From contig JAIVFJ010000062.1 of assembly GCA_025765615.1 (NCBI GenBank), forward strand, positions 62,001-126,000: 64,000 bases of DNA. Direction: 5' to 3'. The notes beneath the pieces were generated by a model. That model ran no database searches. It was given only the letters and a program-made list of their open reading frames with translations, and had not been told where the DNA came from. This DNA is from Zopfochytrium polystomum. Lineage: Eukaryota > Chytridiomycota > Chytridiomycetes > Chytridiales > Chytridiaceae. Every line of letters begins with the position of its first letter. Positions within the stretch are counted from its first letter, which is position 1. Positions 43,199-55,023 of this stretch are shown in pieces. Position numbers and translations under genes: made by a program.

Positions 43199-43883
43199 CT
43201 TTCTAGTCCTTGGACGGTTGCCCTTCCACTGATAACCTTGCAAACAGATCAGTCCACGTAACTCTGCATCGTGCGACGCAATCGCCTTTCCCCTCTGCTG
43301 GCGAGAGCCGTTTCCGCCTGGCCTGTCTCAAGCTCTGCTACCTGCATCAGATGCCGAATTGATCATTGGTCCCATGGTTCCAATCGCGTTGACACCGCCA
43401 TCTCATTGATGTTTGACAAAGTGACTGCTCCTGTTTACCTTTGTTGATCCGTCCACTCGGCAAGCTCCGATGTGGTGTGCAGTACCGCGGTTACCCAGAT
43501 CTGAAATGGCCATGCCGGCTGGCTTGATTCTGCCTGATGCTATCCCTTCACTCCCTCGCCCAAAATAGCAGAGCGGGCAAGGATCTGACTCCCTCACAAC
43601 GAAATCTCCCTGCACCACCTGTTTGCCCGCTTTCATGGGCCCCTCGGGCTCAAACGCAAAACTTCCACCGCCACGCGCAAGCCGCCGCCGCTGTCGCCAG
43701 AACCCACTGGCGCCCCGCTGCCACACCTGCTCGTTCAGGCGCAATCTGGCGACGTCTGCATCCGGACAGGAGGACAAACGAGCGTTACTGAGGGGGTAGA
43801 ATCGTTGCGGAGATGGCATCCCATTTTCTGTGGTTGGTTGATTTCATTTCTTCAATAAAGTCCATTCAACTGTCACCATCGCC
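42763..43883. other. Region upstream of the transposase gene
   Basis: Holds the CT microsatellite at 43162-43200. Minus-strand frames at 42720-43154 and 43403-43819 are open but match nothing I know. The left end of the Plavaka-type element probably lies here; I could not find its terminal inverted repeat. Confidence 0.45.
43162..43200. repeat. (CT)n microsatellite
   Basis: About 19 CT dinucleotides with one interruption near the end. Confidence 0.95.
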
Positions 43884-46800
43884 ATGTCACTGCAGTGGCT
43901 GTGTCGACCGTGCAACCGAAGCTTCGAGTACAAAAGTAAACTTGACGAGCACGTCCAAACGGAACGGCACAAGACTGCTCATGCACTGTTCGAAAGATTG
44001 GAGGGAGGAGATCGCGCAGAATTGAGTGATGAAAGACTTATCCAAGAGTTCAACATGAATGAGCCACTCGACGTGAATGATGATATGAACGCTGCAAGCA
44101 GTCTCGCTGAAGATTCTGCTGGATATTCCAGTGAAGTTGGCGGCAGTGAAGATGAGGAGCAGTCGATTAACGAGGAGTTATCATCCAACTCAAACAGCGA
44201 CACATTGGAAGTGTTTGATGAATTGCCACCACTGGATCCATCAGACAGCGAATATGACGAGGGGGACTTCGTCATTTCAGACAATTCATCAGAGAAAAGC
44301 CTGCACAGTTAGGTTGAGTAGCCAACTCTGAGAAATTGAAGTCTGTGGCTCTGTGCTCATCCAATTCAAGGTCCTTCAGAACATTTGCAGTCAACCTTAC
44401 CGTCAGAAACCGCTGACCATTCATTTAAGCCCCCCTTTCCAACTGAGCCATTCTACTTCAATGTACCTGTGCTGGACATGAAACTTGCTCTATTCTTTAG
44501 TCAGCAGCCTTTCCGTTTCTCAAACCCTGTTAAGAAAGCAATCTTGAGGCTTCTTGTTGACATTGGAGTAGGCGATGTTCCAAGTTTGTATAAAATTAAG
44601 CAAATCCAAAAGCAAGCAGTTAGCTTATGTCAAATCAACCCACGATCTCTGCAGACTTCAACAGGAAAACTGATATACTATAACTCTATTGCTGATACAA
44701 TTCGCTTGGAGTTGGCAAAGCCGCAGATATGGGAGCATCTTCAATTTTACCCCACTCTCACTGACTGTGTGAGTGATCTCAGTGAGTGTGGCAAATGGAT
44801 ACACCTGATATCATCTCCCATGGTCCCAGGAATTGAAGGAAGTCCTGATATTTTCTCGAATGAGGTCTATGCACTTCACGACAAGGAGGACCCAGACCAG
44901 CAGTTGGGCATATTCTATGTTACTACATTCGCTTATGACAAGGAGTATGGGGATATTGTACTGATTGGCTACCAATGCAATCTCAATGGAGATATCCTTA
45001 TCATTGACCAAGCATTGCCAGTAAGGTACTCAGCATATGATTCATCCACTACTTTGGTGTTCCTGGATTGTGAGAGTTTTCAAACATTCTGGAAAACTGA
45101 CATGGCAGGGACCCTTCAACCTCGGGAGCCAGTGCGAAGAAACAGCTTGCGAGAAAGAGCTGAGGGCGAATGTGTTCTAATGACTCCTTTGACAGTGTCT
45201 GTCGATGATATGAGTGGAAACGAATCAAAAAAGTGGAACAAGTATGAGTCTTGGAATTTTCAATTTGCTGGGCTCCCCCGACAGCTGCGGGACCTTCACG
45301 AGAACGTTCACTTTATCCTGACATCAAAGACAGCTTCAGGAATTGAGTCAGCAGAGGCTATTGCGGCTTGCTTTAGGGAGCTACGTAGCGGCATATCTAT
45401 TTTTGATCCCATTCGCAAGAAGAAAGTGACAATTGTTGCTTGTATCCTACAAACAGTTGGGGACAATCCGATGCATGCAGTTATTTGCTCCAAAACTGGC
45501 CTGACATCGTCACATCCTTGTCGCTTTTGTCAACTTCCTGATTTTCAGTTGGGTACTTCTCCAGATCATGTAGCTGTGGATCTTTTGAGCTATTTGGATC
45601 CGCACTCATCACCGAATTATAAAGAAGGGCTGTCTGCTTCCGAAGTTAAGATATTCTTGTCTGACTTGCACAGGAGGGTATTGGAAGGGACAATAACTGA
45701 AAAAGAGGCAGTGTCCTCAGTGGCTTCAAAAGGGATCAAAGACTGGTACTTTCAAAACGGCTTGCAGGGAAAGTCCAAAATACCTCAGATGAACCCTTTG
45801 CTAGGTTTGTCAGTATTTTTGAACAGAAGAGAGCTCTCAACAAACTAAATAAGGTCGCCTGAATGAGGAACCCTTTTTTGACCTGGGGTTTGACGCACCA
45901 ATTGATATCCTTCATTGCATGAGTTTGGGCCTTGTCAAATATGCAATTCGAGCGACACTAAGCAGCATGAAAAAGCCGCAAAAAGCTCTACTTCGCGCAA
46001 CTATCAATGGACTGGACCACTGTGGGTTTGCAAAACCATTCAATGGATTTGAACTGGTAATGACTTGCTTTTGTGGTAAGTTCAAACAATAACATTCTTT
46101 TTGCTTGTAGGTTCATTATACCAATTCCTTAAATGGAAAGGACTTGCGCTCTTTCGGCGAAATTGCGCCGTTTGCCCTGCGTAATATTATCTCAGAGGAC
46201 ATTTTGAATATGTGGATCAACCTTTCAGCTTTCAACGCCTTACTCCACATTGAAGGAATTGTGGACATGGATTCCTATTGCAATGAGCTTGAAGCCCGGC
46301 AAAATAACTTAGCAAATGCAATTCTAAAGTGTGACTACCGTTGGGACCTCATCAAACCAAAACTCCACATTCTCCGGCATGCAGGATTCTATACCTGTCG
46401 CTTTGGACCACTGCGATCCTCAGCAGCCCATGGACAAGAGGGAAAGAACAAATTTATCAGATACAGCATTCTTGGAACCAACAGACGGAACACTTCCAGA
46501 GATGTTGCTATTCATTTTGCAGTGGAGGCAGCTGCCCGCCACTTAACATCTGGTGGTTATTGTCAATTGAAACATAATTGGATTCCTACTCCTTCCATCT
46601 TTTGGTTCCTCTGATTCATCAAGGTATGCAGTTGAAGAAGCTTCTCAAATTTCCTTCTAACCCTGTGTAATTGACAAGGGCAACCACACAAGCTGCTACC
46701 TAAGTCAAAACTGAAATTTCACGAGAAATCCATGGCTATTCGAATCCTTCGTGACAACACTTTTGAGTTTGGCGAAGTTGGGAAGGACACATGCCTTCAG

Positions 46801-47526
46801 TTGGGTGACACAATGCTAGTTTGCATATATACAATGCAGAGTGAACGATTAATGGAGTGCCCAATTTTGGAGAGAACAAGTCGATTGAGCGAATGGCTGT
46901 CCACTGCTGATGAGACTATTTACGAAGTTAATGCACCCCATTACTGTACTACTGGGTGTCAAGTTCAGGAGAAGCACCTTGCGTTTGAGACCCAAAGGAG
47001 CTTTGATACACAACTCCATGACACCACTGCCAGTCCTCGAAGGTTGCTCAACGTTTTTTGTTCTTCAACTTTCGATCTTTTGAAGTCTCTTGGGCTGGTA
47101 TTGAGCTCTCCATACTCCCCTATTGCTGAAGAGTTAGTCAAATCAGCGGTTCTATCTCGTAAGCCACGGAAGAAACGTGGACGCCCACGAAAACACAACA
47201 CAGCTGTACACGCAACTCACACTTCAGGAGATGAGAACAATTCTGATGGCAATCAAGAAAACGACGATGAAATGAGTGGAGATCAACCAAGCCACAGGAA
47301 AGAGAGTCAGTTAAGGAGCTGCAGGAAACCGAGACAGCCTAGGAGAACTACTAAGCCAGCTGAAAAGGAGATAATGACACGCGAAAGTGAGGGCTTTCAG
47401 AAAAAATCGTGGGACCAACAAACAGAAGTAGTCAACTCGGCTTTGAGGGAGCTAAACAAAGCTGGTGATAGGGCGTGGAAAGCATCAGAGGTGCGAGCTT
47501 GGATCCTGCGGAATACACAATATTGA
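43884..47526 (+). mobile_element. Plavaka/CACTA-like DNA transposon, transposase part
   Basis: The block stands out by lower GC and different codon use from the host genes around it, and by its transposase gene. The protein layout (N-terminal C2H2 finger, central Plavaka-type domain, C-terminal AT-hook) is that of cut-and-paste transposons described from mushrooms. The outer limits are unknown; I could not locate terminal inverted repeats or target duplications by eye. The next gene (48094-49790) may belong to the same element. Confidence 0.7.
43884..47526 (+). CDS. Plavaka-type transposase with C2H2 finger and AT-hook
   Basis: Exons 43884-44307, 44371-45804, 45854-46056 and 46111 to about 46552, then about 46679-47526. 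The first three introns fit phase exactly and bypass stops. N-terminus: C-R-P-C-N-R-S-F ... H-V-Q-T-E-R-H, a C2H2 finger, followed by an acidic Ser/Glu stretch. Core: T-V-G-D-N-P-M-H-A with S-S-H-P-C-R-F-C-Q, then A-P-I-D-I-L-H-C-M-S-L-G-L-V-K-Y, G-K-D-L-R-S-F, R-F-G-P-L, and N-R-R-N-T-S-R-D-V-A ... L-T-S-G-G. These agree with the Plavaka family pattern. C-terminus: K-R-G-R-P-R-K, an AT-hook. The last intron is uncertain: the frame of exon 4 meets a stop at 46612, and the weak donor at 46553 is only the best fit. It looks nearly or fully intact, so recent activity is possible. Confidence 0.75.
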
Positions 47527-48093
47527 GTTGCTCCACGTATTTTGTTTCATCACATACACCACCAGCGACTGTGTAATAGCTTTGTTGCCCTCAATGCTTC
47601 CTGCGGCTCAAGTCGAGACCAAATTGTTGTTATTTCGATCAGGGCGAACATCTCTTGCCTGTTGGAGGCTGAGCACTCTATCAACAGCGCTTCGGTGTGA
47701 TGAAGAGCGCCTGCTGGAATCCCAGTGGAAGGGTGATGCCAGGTTCAAACAACATAAACATGTTGCAATTGGGGTCGAAAGCGGGGTTCAGCGGGGTCCA
47801 AGTAAATTGTGACTCCTTGGTCCAGTAATTTTCGATACCCAACATTGCCATGTGATGTGGACGGAACGATGGTGTGAAAGAGAGAGACAGACAGTGAGAG
47901 GGAGGGAGAGAGAGAGAGAGAAAAAGACAGAGAGAGAGTGAGTGTGTGTGTGAGAGTGAGAGCGACGCAGAGACAGAGACAGAAGAAACTCGGGAGGCAG
48001 ACGGCAGAGAGAGAGAGAGAAAAAAATCGAGCAAGAGCCAGAGCTCATAAATATGGAGAGGGAAGAACCCGTTCCCCGTTCCCATCACAAAAA
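47527..48093. other. Spacer between transposase and the novel gene, with GA tract
   Basis: Contains a GA/GAGT-rich tract (47878-48024). On the minus strand at about 47700-47870 an open stretch has coding-like composition (W-T-P-L-N-P-A-F-D-P-N, then F-E-P-G-I-T-L-P-L-G) but no start or family. No gene is called. Confidence 0.45.
47878..48024. repeat. (GA)n-rich low-complexity tract
   Basis: Purine tract of GA, GAGT and GACA units upstream of the gene at 48094. Confidence 0.9.
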
Positions 48094-49790
48094 ATGGAGC
48101 TGCCCCACGCCACAGTGAACCCTGCGTCCCAACCTGCCAGCACACCGCTGTCCTCGTCGTCCTCTCAGAATGTGAACACAGGTGCACGTGCGCAGTTGCC
48201 GACAGCAGCCGGCAAGGTAAGAGGATATCATCGCACATTCAGAATGTTTGTTGCACAATGACCTCAGATTTCGAAGATCCCCCGTCTCAGTGGGCCAACC
48301 CAACCGCTCCCCCCTCGATTTCATCCGTATCGTCGTAATGAGAACCAACCTCCGCTTGCAGGGTCTCTTCCGACTCCGACACCTGTTTTGCAAGGGAACC
48401 AGCCTATTTTGTGAGCACTGCCTATCTTTCTGAGAAACCGTGAGACAAAGTCTAATGGATTCGTTGGAAGCCCCTTCAGGCGTCCTGTTTGTCCAATTCC
48501 CCCCCGTCCCGCGCCAGCCCGGGCTACCCTTCATCCAAAGGGCTCTATTACTCTTCACTCAGCGGCAGCCACTTCTCGTCAGCAGCCTGCACCGTGGGTT
48601 CCTGTTGTCCAACAGCTTATTGAGAACGGAAGGGTTCGTGCAAATGCCGTGCCTCAGATACAGATACTTGCGGTATGGACCTTCCTTCTACGGGCGAAGG
48701 CTTATCTCGTATGCACTTCTAGGACTTACCAATGCACGATCTTCTCGTCTGTTTATGCGCTCTGATGATGCATTCAACAAGTTTACCAGACCAGACCGCT
48801 TTAGCAATTCCGAAGGACGTTTCGGTAAGAGACCTCTCTTTGGTTTCGCTGCTCACATTAACTTTACCCCTTGCAGCATGATCTTCGGCGCTTCGTCTCG
48901 CATTATCTCTGCAAAATTAACCCATTTCCCCAAGTCGGCACCCGCATTCGAAAAGGAGACAAGTCCGCACTTACAGCTGCTGGCCTTTGGGTCGACGGTG
49001 TTATGGATTGTAGTGTTGACTGTAGTGATTGGGTCTCGGTGAGTTGAGCTTGCAAGTTCGCTTTTGCTAGGGCTTACTTCAAGGCTCGTTATTAGACAAA
49101 TACAGCACGGTGCCGCTACTCCTCCCTCGAGGGTGGCCCCATACGGGCTCTTCTTCGCGCAAACATCTCAGACATACTCAGCACAGTCAAGTGCGAGTGG
49201 AAGAGAGCTGTAAGACGTTCTTTTTTCTTAAAATGATTTATGACAGCAAGCAGATTAGGCTCGAAGGAAGTAAGGCAGAACCCTCAGCTGATCATTTGAA
49301 GACGACACTGTTTGCGCATTTGAGCCACAGGGGGTTCGTATATTCCCCACCTGTTTCAGCTGTAGAACTGGACCGTGGACATCGTGCTTTTGCCGTGATT
49401 TGCGTAAGTCTTGCAATATCTTGTGTCTCCTTGCTGGTATTGTTTGTGTTTTAACATCTGTGCAATGAAATGCAGGTCTACGCCTTCCAATGCCAAACAT
49501 TTCACAATATGTTTGTGGATTGCAGCTACTGGCATGTCGTGAATTATCTACTGTCGGACTACGACTCATTGGACAGCGACGAGCAGGATGACCTTGTCAA
49601 ACTCTGCGAGCGCCAGTTCTGTCGAAGTTCCGAGACCTCCAACGCTGAGGGTGGCGCCAATTATGACATCAACAATGGCGATGTCGGCGGCAATGGCGAC
49701 GGAGACAGTGATGGGGACAGAGACGGTGATGACGGCGACGAGCCTGATGGAAACCAACCTGACTCCCATGGTGACCCGCTGGGACTGTGA
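48094..49790 (+). CDS. Intact eight-exon gene of unknown family
   Basis: Not recognised. Exons 48094-48216, 48268-48410, 48480-48672, 48723-48824, 48877-49038, 49096-49209, 49254-49403 and 49476-49790 join in frame to 433 residues with standard GT-AG borders. Six of seven introns are in phase 0; only the second is in phase 2. The N-terminal 100 residues are Ser/Thr/Pro-rich. The middle is cysteine-containing and mixed alpha/beta in look (P-W-V-P-V-V-Q-Q-L-I-E-N-G, H-D-L-R-R-F-V-S-H-Y-L-C, L-W-V-D-G-V-M-D-C). Then comes V-Y-A-F-Q-C-Q-T-F-H-N-M-F-V-D, and a tail of Gly/Asp repeats (G-D-G-D-S-D-G-D). No signal peptide or membrane helix. Composition resembles the neighbouring transposase rather than host genes, so it may be a second gene of the transposon, comparable to the accessory DNA-binding protein of CACTA elements. 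That link is inference. Confidence 0.6.
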
Positions 49791-50763
49791 GGCCCCGATC
49801 TCTTTTCATTCCCTGTAGCCCCGAATCTGCATATTTTGAGCCTCGCGAATCCATTTTACCCATCTCGTTCCCTCCCCTCGCCCACCTCCCCAACTGCATG
49901 TGCCGTGATCACCTTTTAGCATCTGTTTCAGTGATTTGCTTGTTTAGACTGCTGTACATGTGTGGGCCTGTCTGTATCTGTACCTGTATATAGGCCTCTA
50001 TCATCAGTGAATATATCATTATTAGCAGCACAAAACCAGATTGGAATCTCCTTTTTCGAGGCACTGTGAAACCTGCGTCTGTCGTTCCACACAGGTGGCA
50101 GCTACAGCTGCACAACTTGAAGTCTTGTGCCTGTCCATCATGAGTTGAAGAACGGCCTATCCCTGTTCGCGGCTGCTGCCATCGTTTTTTGCAGCTGCAG
50201 TCACCCTTTTTCGCACCATTTGCAGGGGTAACGATTTCTAACTTCCTGGTATCACCCGACAAGGTTCAGGCCGCAGACAAAATCAGCCTTGTTTTTCGCA
50301 GATTGCCCGAATCTTGGACTGAGTTGGGGGGTGTAGAGTGATTGTTTGTTATCGATGGGGGCCACTATTTGTGTAGGTAAAACCAATGAACTAGCCACGG
50401 AAGTGCTTTTAAAGAGATATCAACAGCTCAATGGCCCATAAGATTAGGAATCACATAACCCGCACTCCCCTCCCCATCTCTCCTTAAGAGGGGGCTGGGT
50501 GTGTACCACCAGGCACTGGCAGAACAGATCACAGACTCGTGACGGTAAGTAACGAGAGACATTTGCTAGATAACTCAATGAGCATCGAACTTGATGTTCT
50601 CCAAAATGCCTACCGGGCCGGTCTTTTCTTCTGCACGGCCGCAAGACTCTTTCCGTGTACTCATTGTTCTCGCTGCCCACCCACTTGCCGACCGAAAAAA
50701 ATAAGGGATAAAGTAAAAACAAAAGGAAGGAAAAACGAGTTTCCTGTCGCGCTTTTTTTTATT
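49791..50763. other. Region after the novel gene; no gene supported
   Basis: Minus-strand frame 50262-49909 contains a cysteine cluster (C-S-C-K-K, later C-S-C-S-C-H-L-C) that vaguely recalls tesmin/TSO1 CXC motifs, but spacing is poor and there is no plausible start context. The right end of the transposon may lie here. Confidence 0.4.
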
Positions 50764-52008
50764 CTATTTGATCAGCCCTTTCGCGACGGCGACCTCTGCG
50801 TTGAGGATGGCGCTCCCCGCGGCGCCGAGGACTGTGTTGTGGCTGAGGAGGGTAAACTTGACGTCAAACACGTTGCACGGCCTGACCCTTCCGACGGTGA
50901 CGGCATACCCGCGCTCTGTCTCGCGGTCGAGCCGCGGCTGCGGGCGGTCGACGGCCTTGGTGACGACGATGGCTCTCTGCGGTGCGCTCGGGCAGCCGAG
51001 GGCCTGGGCGTCGCAGCGGTAGGCCTCGAGGGCGGCTATGACTGCGCCGACGGAGGGTGCTGGTCGACGAGCAAACTCGAGGCTGACGCACTCGGTGTGG
51101 CCGTCGAGGACAAAGACACGGTTGCAGGTGGCTGAGACCTTCATGCCCGGGGCGTCGACAAAGGCGTTGGTGGCCCGGTCAAAGGAGCCGAGGATCTTGG
51201 CGGCTTCGACCTCCATTTTCTCTTCTTCGCCCGAGATGTAAGGGACGACGTTGTCGATGATATCGAGGGTCGGGACGCCCGGGTAGCCGGCGCCTGAGAC
51301 GGCTTGGAGGGTGGTGACGACGCAGCGGGAGATGGGGCCAAAGGCGTCCTGCAGGGCTTTTAGGGGGACGACGAGGCCGGTCGTCGAGCAGTTTGCGTTT
51401 GTGATGAGGAAGCCGTTCTTGAGCGACGACTCTGACGCCGCGATGGAGGCTTCCGGGGTGCCGACGAGGTGCGGGGCGAGCGAGGCGAGGAGCGGATTCC
51501 CAGCGGCGCTGGAGGATCGCTGGACGTCGACGATCTGCTGGAAGTGATCGGCGTTGACGACGGGGACGATCAGCGGGACCAGCGGCGACATGCGGTGGTT
51601 CTTTGCGTTCGAGAGGACAGCAAAGTCGTGCGCGACGAAGCGGGCCTCGACGGTGCCGGCGACGTCCGAGTCGAGGCCAGAGAAGATGACGCGGCAGCCG
51701 ACAAATGCGGCGGGGTCGCACTCCTGGACGACCAGCGACGCGACGTGGGCGGGGATGGGCACGGACTGCTTCCACGAGCGTGCGGCTGCTTCTGCGTAGG
51801 GTTTGCCGGCGGATCGCGGCGATGCGCCGAGCGTGCGGACGACAAAGTACGGGTGGTTCTGCAGCAGGGTGATGAAGCGCTGGCCGACGGTGCCGGTCGC
51901 GCCGAGGATGCCGACGGGGATTTGGATCGTCGTCGACGTCGTCGCCGTCGTCGTCGGTGGTGGGGGTTGTGAAGAAGGCAAGGAGGAGGAGGAGGAGGAG
52001 GATGACAT
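50764..52008 (-). CDS. HOM2: Aspartate-semialdehyde dehydrogenase
   Basis: Second step of the aspartate pathway: NADPH-dependent reduction of aspartyl phosphate to the semialdehyde, on the way to homoserine, threonine and methionine. Single exon, 414 residues. A Ser/Thr/Pro-rich leader of about 30 residues precedes the core. V-G-I-L-G-A-T-G-T-V-G-Q-R-F is the nucleotide-binding loop, T-N-A-N-C-S-T-T-G holds the catalytic Cys (about 207), and D-G-H-T-E-C the catalytic His (about 304). Length and motifs fit the fungal/archaeal-type enzyme. Cytosolic. A T-rich tract and GT repeat lie directly upstream of its start. Absent from animals, so this is a classic fungal housekeeping gene. Confidence 0.93.
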   Translation of the reverse strand: MSSSSSSSSLPSSQPPPPTTTATTSTTIQIPVGILGATGTVGQRFITLLQNHPYFVVRTLGASPRSAGKPYAEAAARSWKQSVPIPAHVASLVVQECDPAAFVGCRVIFSGLDSDVAGTVEARFVAHDFAVLSNAKNHRMSPLVPLIVPVVNADHFQQIVDVQRSSSAAGNPLLASLAPHLVGTPEASIAASESSLKNGFLITNANCSTTGLVVPLKALQDAFGPISRCVVTTLQAVSGAGYPGVPTLDIIDNVVPYISGEEEKMEVEAAKILGSFDRATNAFVDAPGMKVSATCNRVFVLDGHTECVSLEFARRPAPSVGAVIAALEAYRCDAQALGCPSAPQRAIVVTKAVDRPQPRLDRETERGYAVTVGRVRPCNVFDVKFTLLSHNTVLGAAGSAILNAEVAVAKGLIK

Positions 52009-52044
52009 ATGGTTGTGTTGGTTGGGGTGGTCTGCCTTTCTTTG

Positions 52045-52075
52045 CTTTTTTTTTTTTTTCTTTTTTTTTTTTTCG

Positions 52076-52108
<33 letters not shown>
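52045..52108. repeat. T-rich tract followed by (GT)n
   Basis: About 29 nearly pure T followed by 14 GT units, 40-100 bases upstream of the HOM2 start codon (minus strand). Confidence 0.9.
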
Positions 52109-53561
52109 CTGCCTTTTCCCCTTTCTGTGTTCTGTTGTTGTTGTGTTGTTGATTGATCAGATCGGGTTTGATTTCATTGTCCAATCATCACCTCAAATTC
52201 TATCTGCGAGACTCGCCTCCAATTCACCGACCTCGTCCGTGGTCGGTAATGATCGGATCCAACCACACCGCGTTGATGACGGGAAAAGTCGACAGCCACG
52301 AGCGGCGGCGACAGGGAGGCGGCGGCAGAAAAGACGGCGGCGCGAGGCGGTGGACTTGGCCTGTTGGTGGGTTGCGAGGAGGTTTGTGAGAGCGGTCGGT
52401 GAGGCGGTCGGACGACTCGCCTCTTCTTTTCCGTCCTCACTGTTTGCCGGAAACCTGGATTCTGGAGCGCAATCCTCCCCCCAACCGCACAAGCACCTAC
52501 ATGCATTTCATTGGAAGAAAGAAAGAAATGAGGCTTTAAATAGGACCTACAGGGACCTGAGCACCCTTCTCCACCAATCAATTACCGACTTATCGACTTA
52601 TCGCAAGACGAACCAGTCAAACGAAGTAACGTGTCACGAACCACCGCGTACGGGTCGTCCTGGTGACTCTCCAGCTTCAGTCATGCAAGCGAGGGATGAG
52701 CGTACCCACCTCCATCATAAGCTAGACACAGCACAGAAAGACTTCAAAGCAAGTCAGGCTGCTGTTGTGGGGGACGACGGCGAAGGATGACCGTAACCTA
52801 TCCTTCCTCTGTGAGGGGAGCAAGGGAAACCATCAGAACAAGGGAACCTGCAGCCGTGTGATTGGGGGCGTTCTTTGGGGAAGAGCGGAAGGGCAAGTCC
52901 GCCATCACCGCAGCAGAGTCGCAGCCGTTCACAGCGATCGACCGGAGAGGTCTGGGGCAGGACGCTGGTCGTATACTTACACTGAACCAGCCTGCTTGGG
53001 TGGTGGATCCAATCGATCGTCTGTTTGATCGTGTCTTCGTCTGTTCGTTCGGTAGACGTTTTTTGGTCGATGCAGCGCAGGGCGTTCGGCAGTCGGGTAG
53101 GCAAGTGGCGTAGTCAGCGATAGCGATGGCGACAACACGTCAAAATTCCTGTCGTTTTCCAACCAAGGCTCCTCGTTTCGCGTTGGGACCCTTGTTGCTG
53201 CCTAGGTCGCCCACCCTTACCATCGATCATAACCCTGTTGCCCGCAAGTCCTTGTCTTCTCCGCCCCCCTTTTGCTCACATCCTCAACCGCTCCGGGCAC
53301 CGTCGCTATTTATGAAATAGAACTATACTAAAGATCTCGAGGGCGACGTCGGACGGATCGGCGAAGTTTCGCGCGTGGCCCTCAACAAGGGCTCAGTAAT
53401 TTCAGTAATTGTCGAAACTTTTTGCCCACTGGCGTCAAAAATAGCTGGAGCGACTCATCGCTCTCGCTCGTCCCGGTCGCGCCGTGTAAACGCTGCGAGT
53501 GCTGTCCTCCTCGAATCGTGTCCGCTTTTGTGCGATCGATCGCACGGAGAAGATCAATTCT

Positions 53562-53563
<2 letters not shown>

Positions 53564-53601
<38 letters not shown>
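53564..53601. repeat. T38 homopolymer
   Basis: Uninterrupted run of 38 T. Confidence 0.95.
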
Positions 53602-53603
<2 letters not shown>

Positions 53604-53751
53604 CTGGCTTTCTTTCACAAATTCCGTTGGTCAAACTGGCTCGGATCATAATAAACACCGGGGTACAGCCAATCAAAGATAATGATATAATTCACGATCC
53701 TTTCAATCCCCCCAAATCGGTTTGCTCCGACCATTGCCTGGCCGGTGTACA

Positions 53752-54385
53752 TTAAACGTCCAGCATGTCAATTTGTCCGACCTCAGAGGGGCGGTCCACT
53801 GCTTCACCGTCGTATACGAGAGGTAGACCGCTGTCCCTCCACCACTGCAGCACTCGCAGACGGCCAATCCTGCTGGCTGAATTCAGCGCTTCCTTGTCGT
53901 ACTTGAGCTGGAGCCCGCTATCCTTCCACCACTGCAAGACTTTAATCTGACCGCACGCCGAGGCATTTTGTATACTCGATTCGTCGTACTTGAGGGGAAG
54001 CCCGCTGTCTTTCCACCATTGCAAGACGTCGATCCGTCCCCACGTGCAAGCCTCCGCGATCGCCGACTCTGTGTACCGGAACTCGAGTCCGCTGTCCTTC
54101 CACCACTGAAGAACTCTTACGGACCCTGCATAGTCGACGGCGCGGCTGGTGTACCCTTTGTGGAGCAGATCGCGGGGCAGGTGGTGCAGGTAGAGATCGA
54201 GGACGGCCGGTGTCGTGGCAGAAATCGAGGTGGCGGCCGCCGTGTGTGAGCAGCAGGGCCACCGCTTGGATTCGCGGCACGCGAAGGAGTGATGCGACCG
54301 CGAACCGATCGTCCAGCGACGGAAGAAAGTCGCAGATCTCGACGGCGACGACGGACGGGATCCGCAAAGTGGTCGTCTGAATCAT
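53752..54385 (-). pseudogene. WW-repeat (ankyrin-like) protein, truncated and frameshifted
   Basis: Inverted paralogue of the gene at 56622. Starts M-I-Q-T-T-T-L-R-I-P, then V-A-V-E-I-C-D-F-L-P-S, F-box-like. One frame slip near 54213 separates H-D-T from A-V-L-D-L-Y-L-H-H-L-P-R-D-L-L-H. Then come four units of the form L-Q-W-W-K-D-S-G-L-x-L-x-Y about 31 residues apart, and a stop right after G-Q-I-D-M-L. The paralogue continues for about three further units, so this copy has lost its C-terminal part. The slip may be a sequencing error, but the truncation is real in this sequence. Confidence 0.65.
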
Positions 54386-55023
54386 GGAGGGTGGCGCGGT
54401 CAGACAACTGCTTTTTCGCAAACATCCTCGGCCATCTTCGAAGCCAGCTCCGGCCTTATCCGCAAGGCCACCGATTCTCGGGTCTCCCCCCAGTGGTGCG
54501 GCGCGTCGCCGACAGCGAACAGCACCATGCGCCAACCAACCGCAACGTCCTTGAACACACAACGAAAAAGGACAAAAAGCGGAGCACAAGGCCGAGGGGG
54601 CCCTGCAGAAGGTGTTGATTTTTGGGACAGAGAAATTTACTTTTTCCGCATCCTTTGCATTTTTCTTGTTTTTCTCTGTTGGTTTTTCTTCGGGTCTGGT
54701 CGAAAAAAAAAAAAAAAAAAGAAATGCCACCCACGGTTTGGCTCACTTGCTCCAGAAAACACCAGCCGCCATGAAAACGACTTTCCACATTAAAAGGACT
54801 GTTGGAGAGCAGCGCGCCACATTGATCGATGGCACGCCCTAACGGCGACACGCCCAACTTCCATAGTTCCATCAAATATGAAAATGGGGTGTGCTGCATT
54901 TTTGCAGCCTCGCAATCATTGCAGAAACAGAAAAAAAGGGGCGAAGAACGGAAAACAACTTGGACGACGCCTGTGTGGGGCAAGAAACAGAAAGAAGGGC
55001 AAGAAGCGATGGAATGGGAAGGG

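Larger units (their letters stand above)
52009..53751. other. 1.7-kb region with simple repeats, no gene supported
   Basis: 5' flank of the dehydrogenase gene. It has a T-rich tract and GT repeat at 52045-52108 and a T38 run at 53564-53601. Frames in 52150-53350 are short and overlapping; none is recognisable. Confidence 0.5.

Noticed and set aside
46612..46614. Stop-codon readthrough or recoding in the transposase
   Set aside because: An intron ahead of the stop (weak donor at 46553) or simple decay is more likely than recoding.
47690..47870. Minus-strand gene beside the transposase
   Set aside because: Coding-like composition for about 60 residues, but no start, splice sites or known family; kept as a note only.
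50104..50240. Tesmin/TSO1-like CXC domain on the minus strand
   Set aside because: Cysteine spacing is irregular, and there is no second CRC half and no good start.
43100..50550. Terminal inverted repeats of the Plavaka element
   Set aside because: No convincing CACT-type inverted pair found by eye; needs alignment of several copies.
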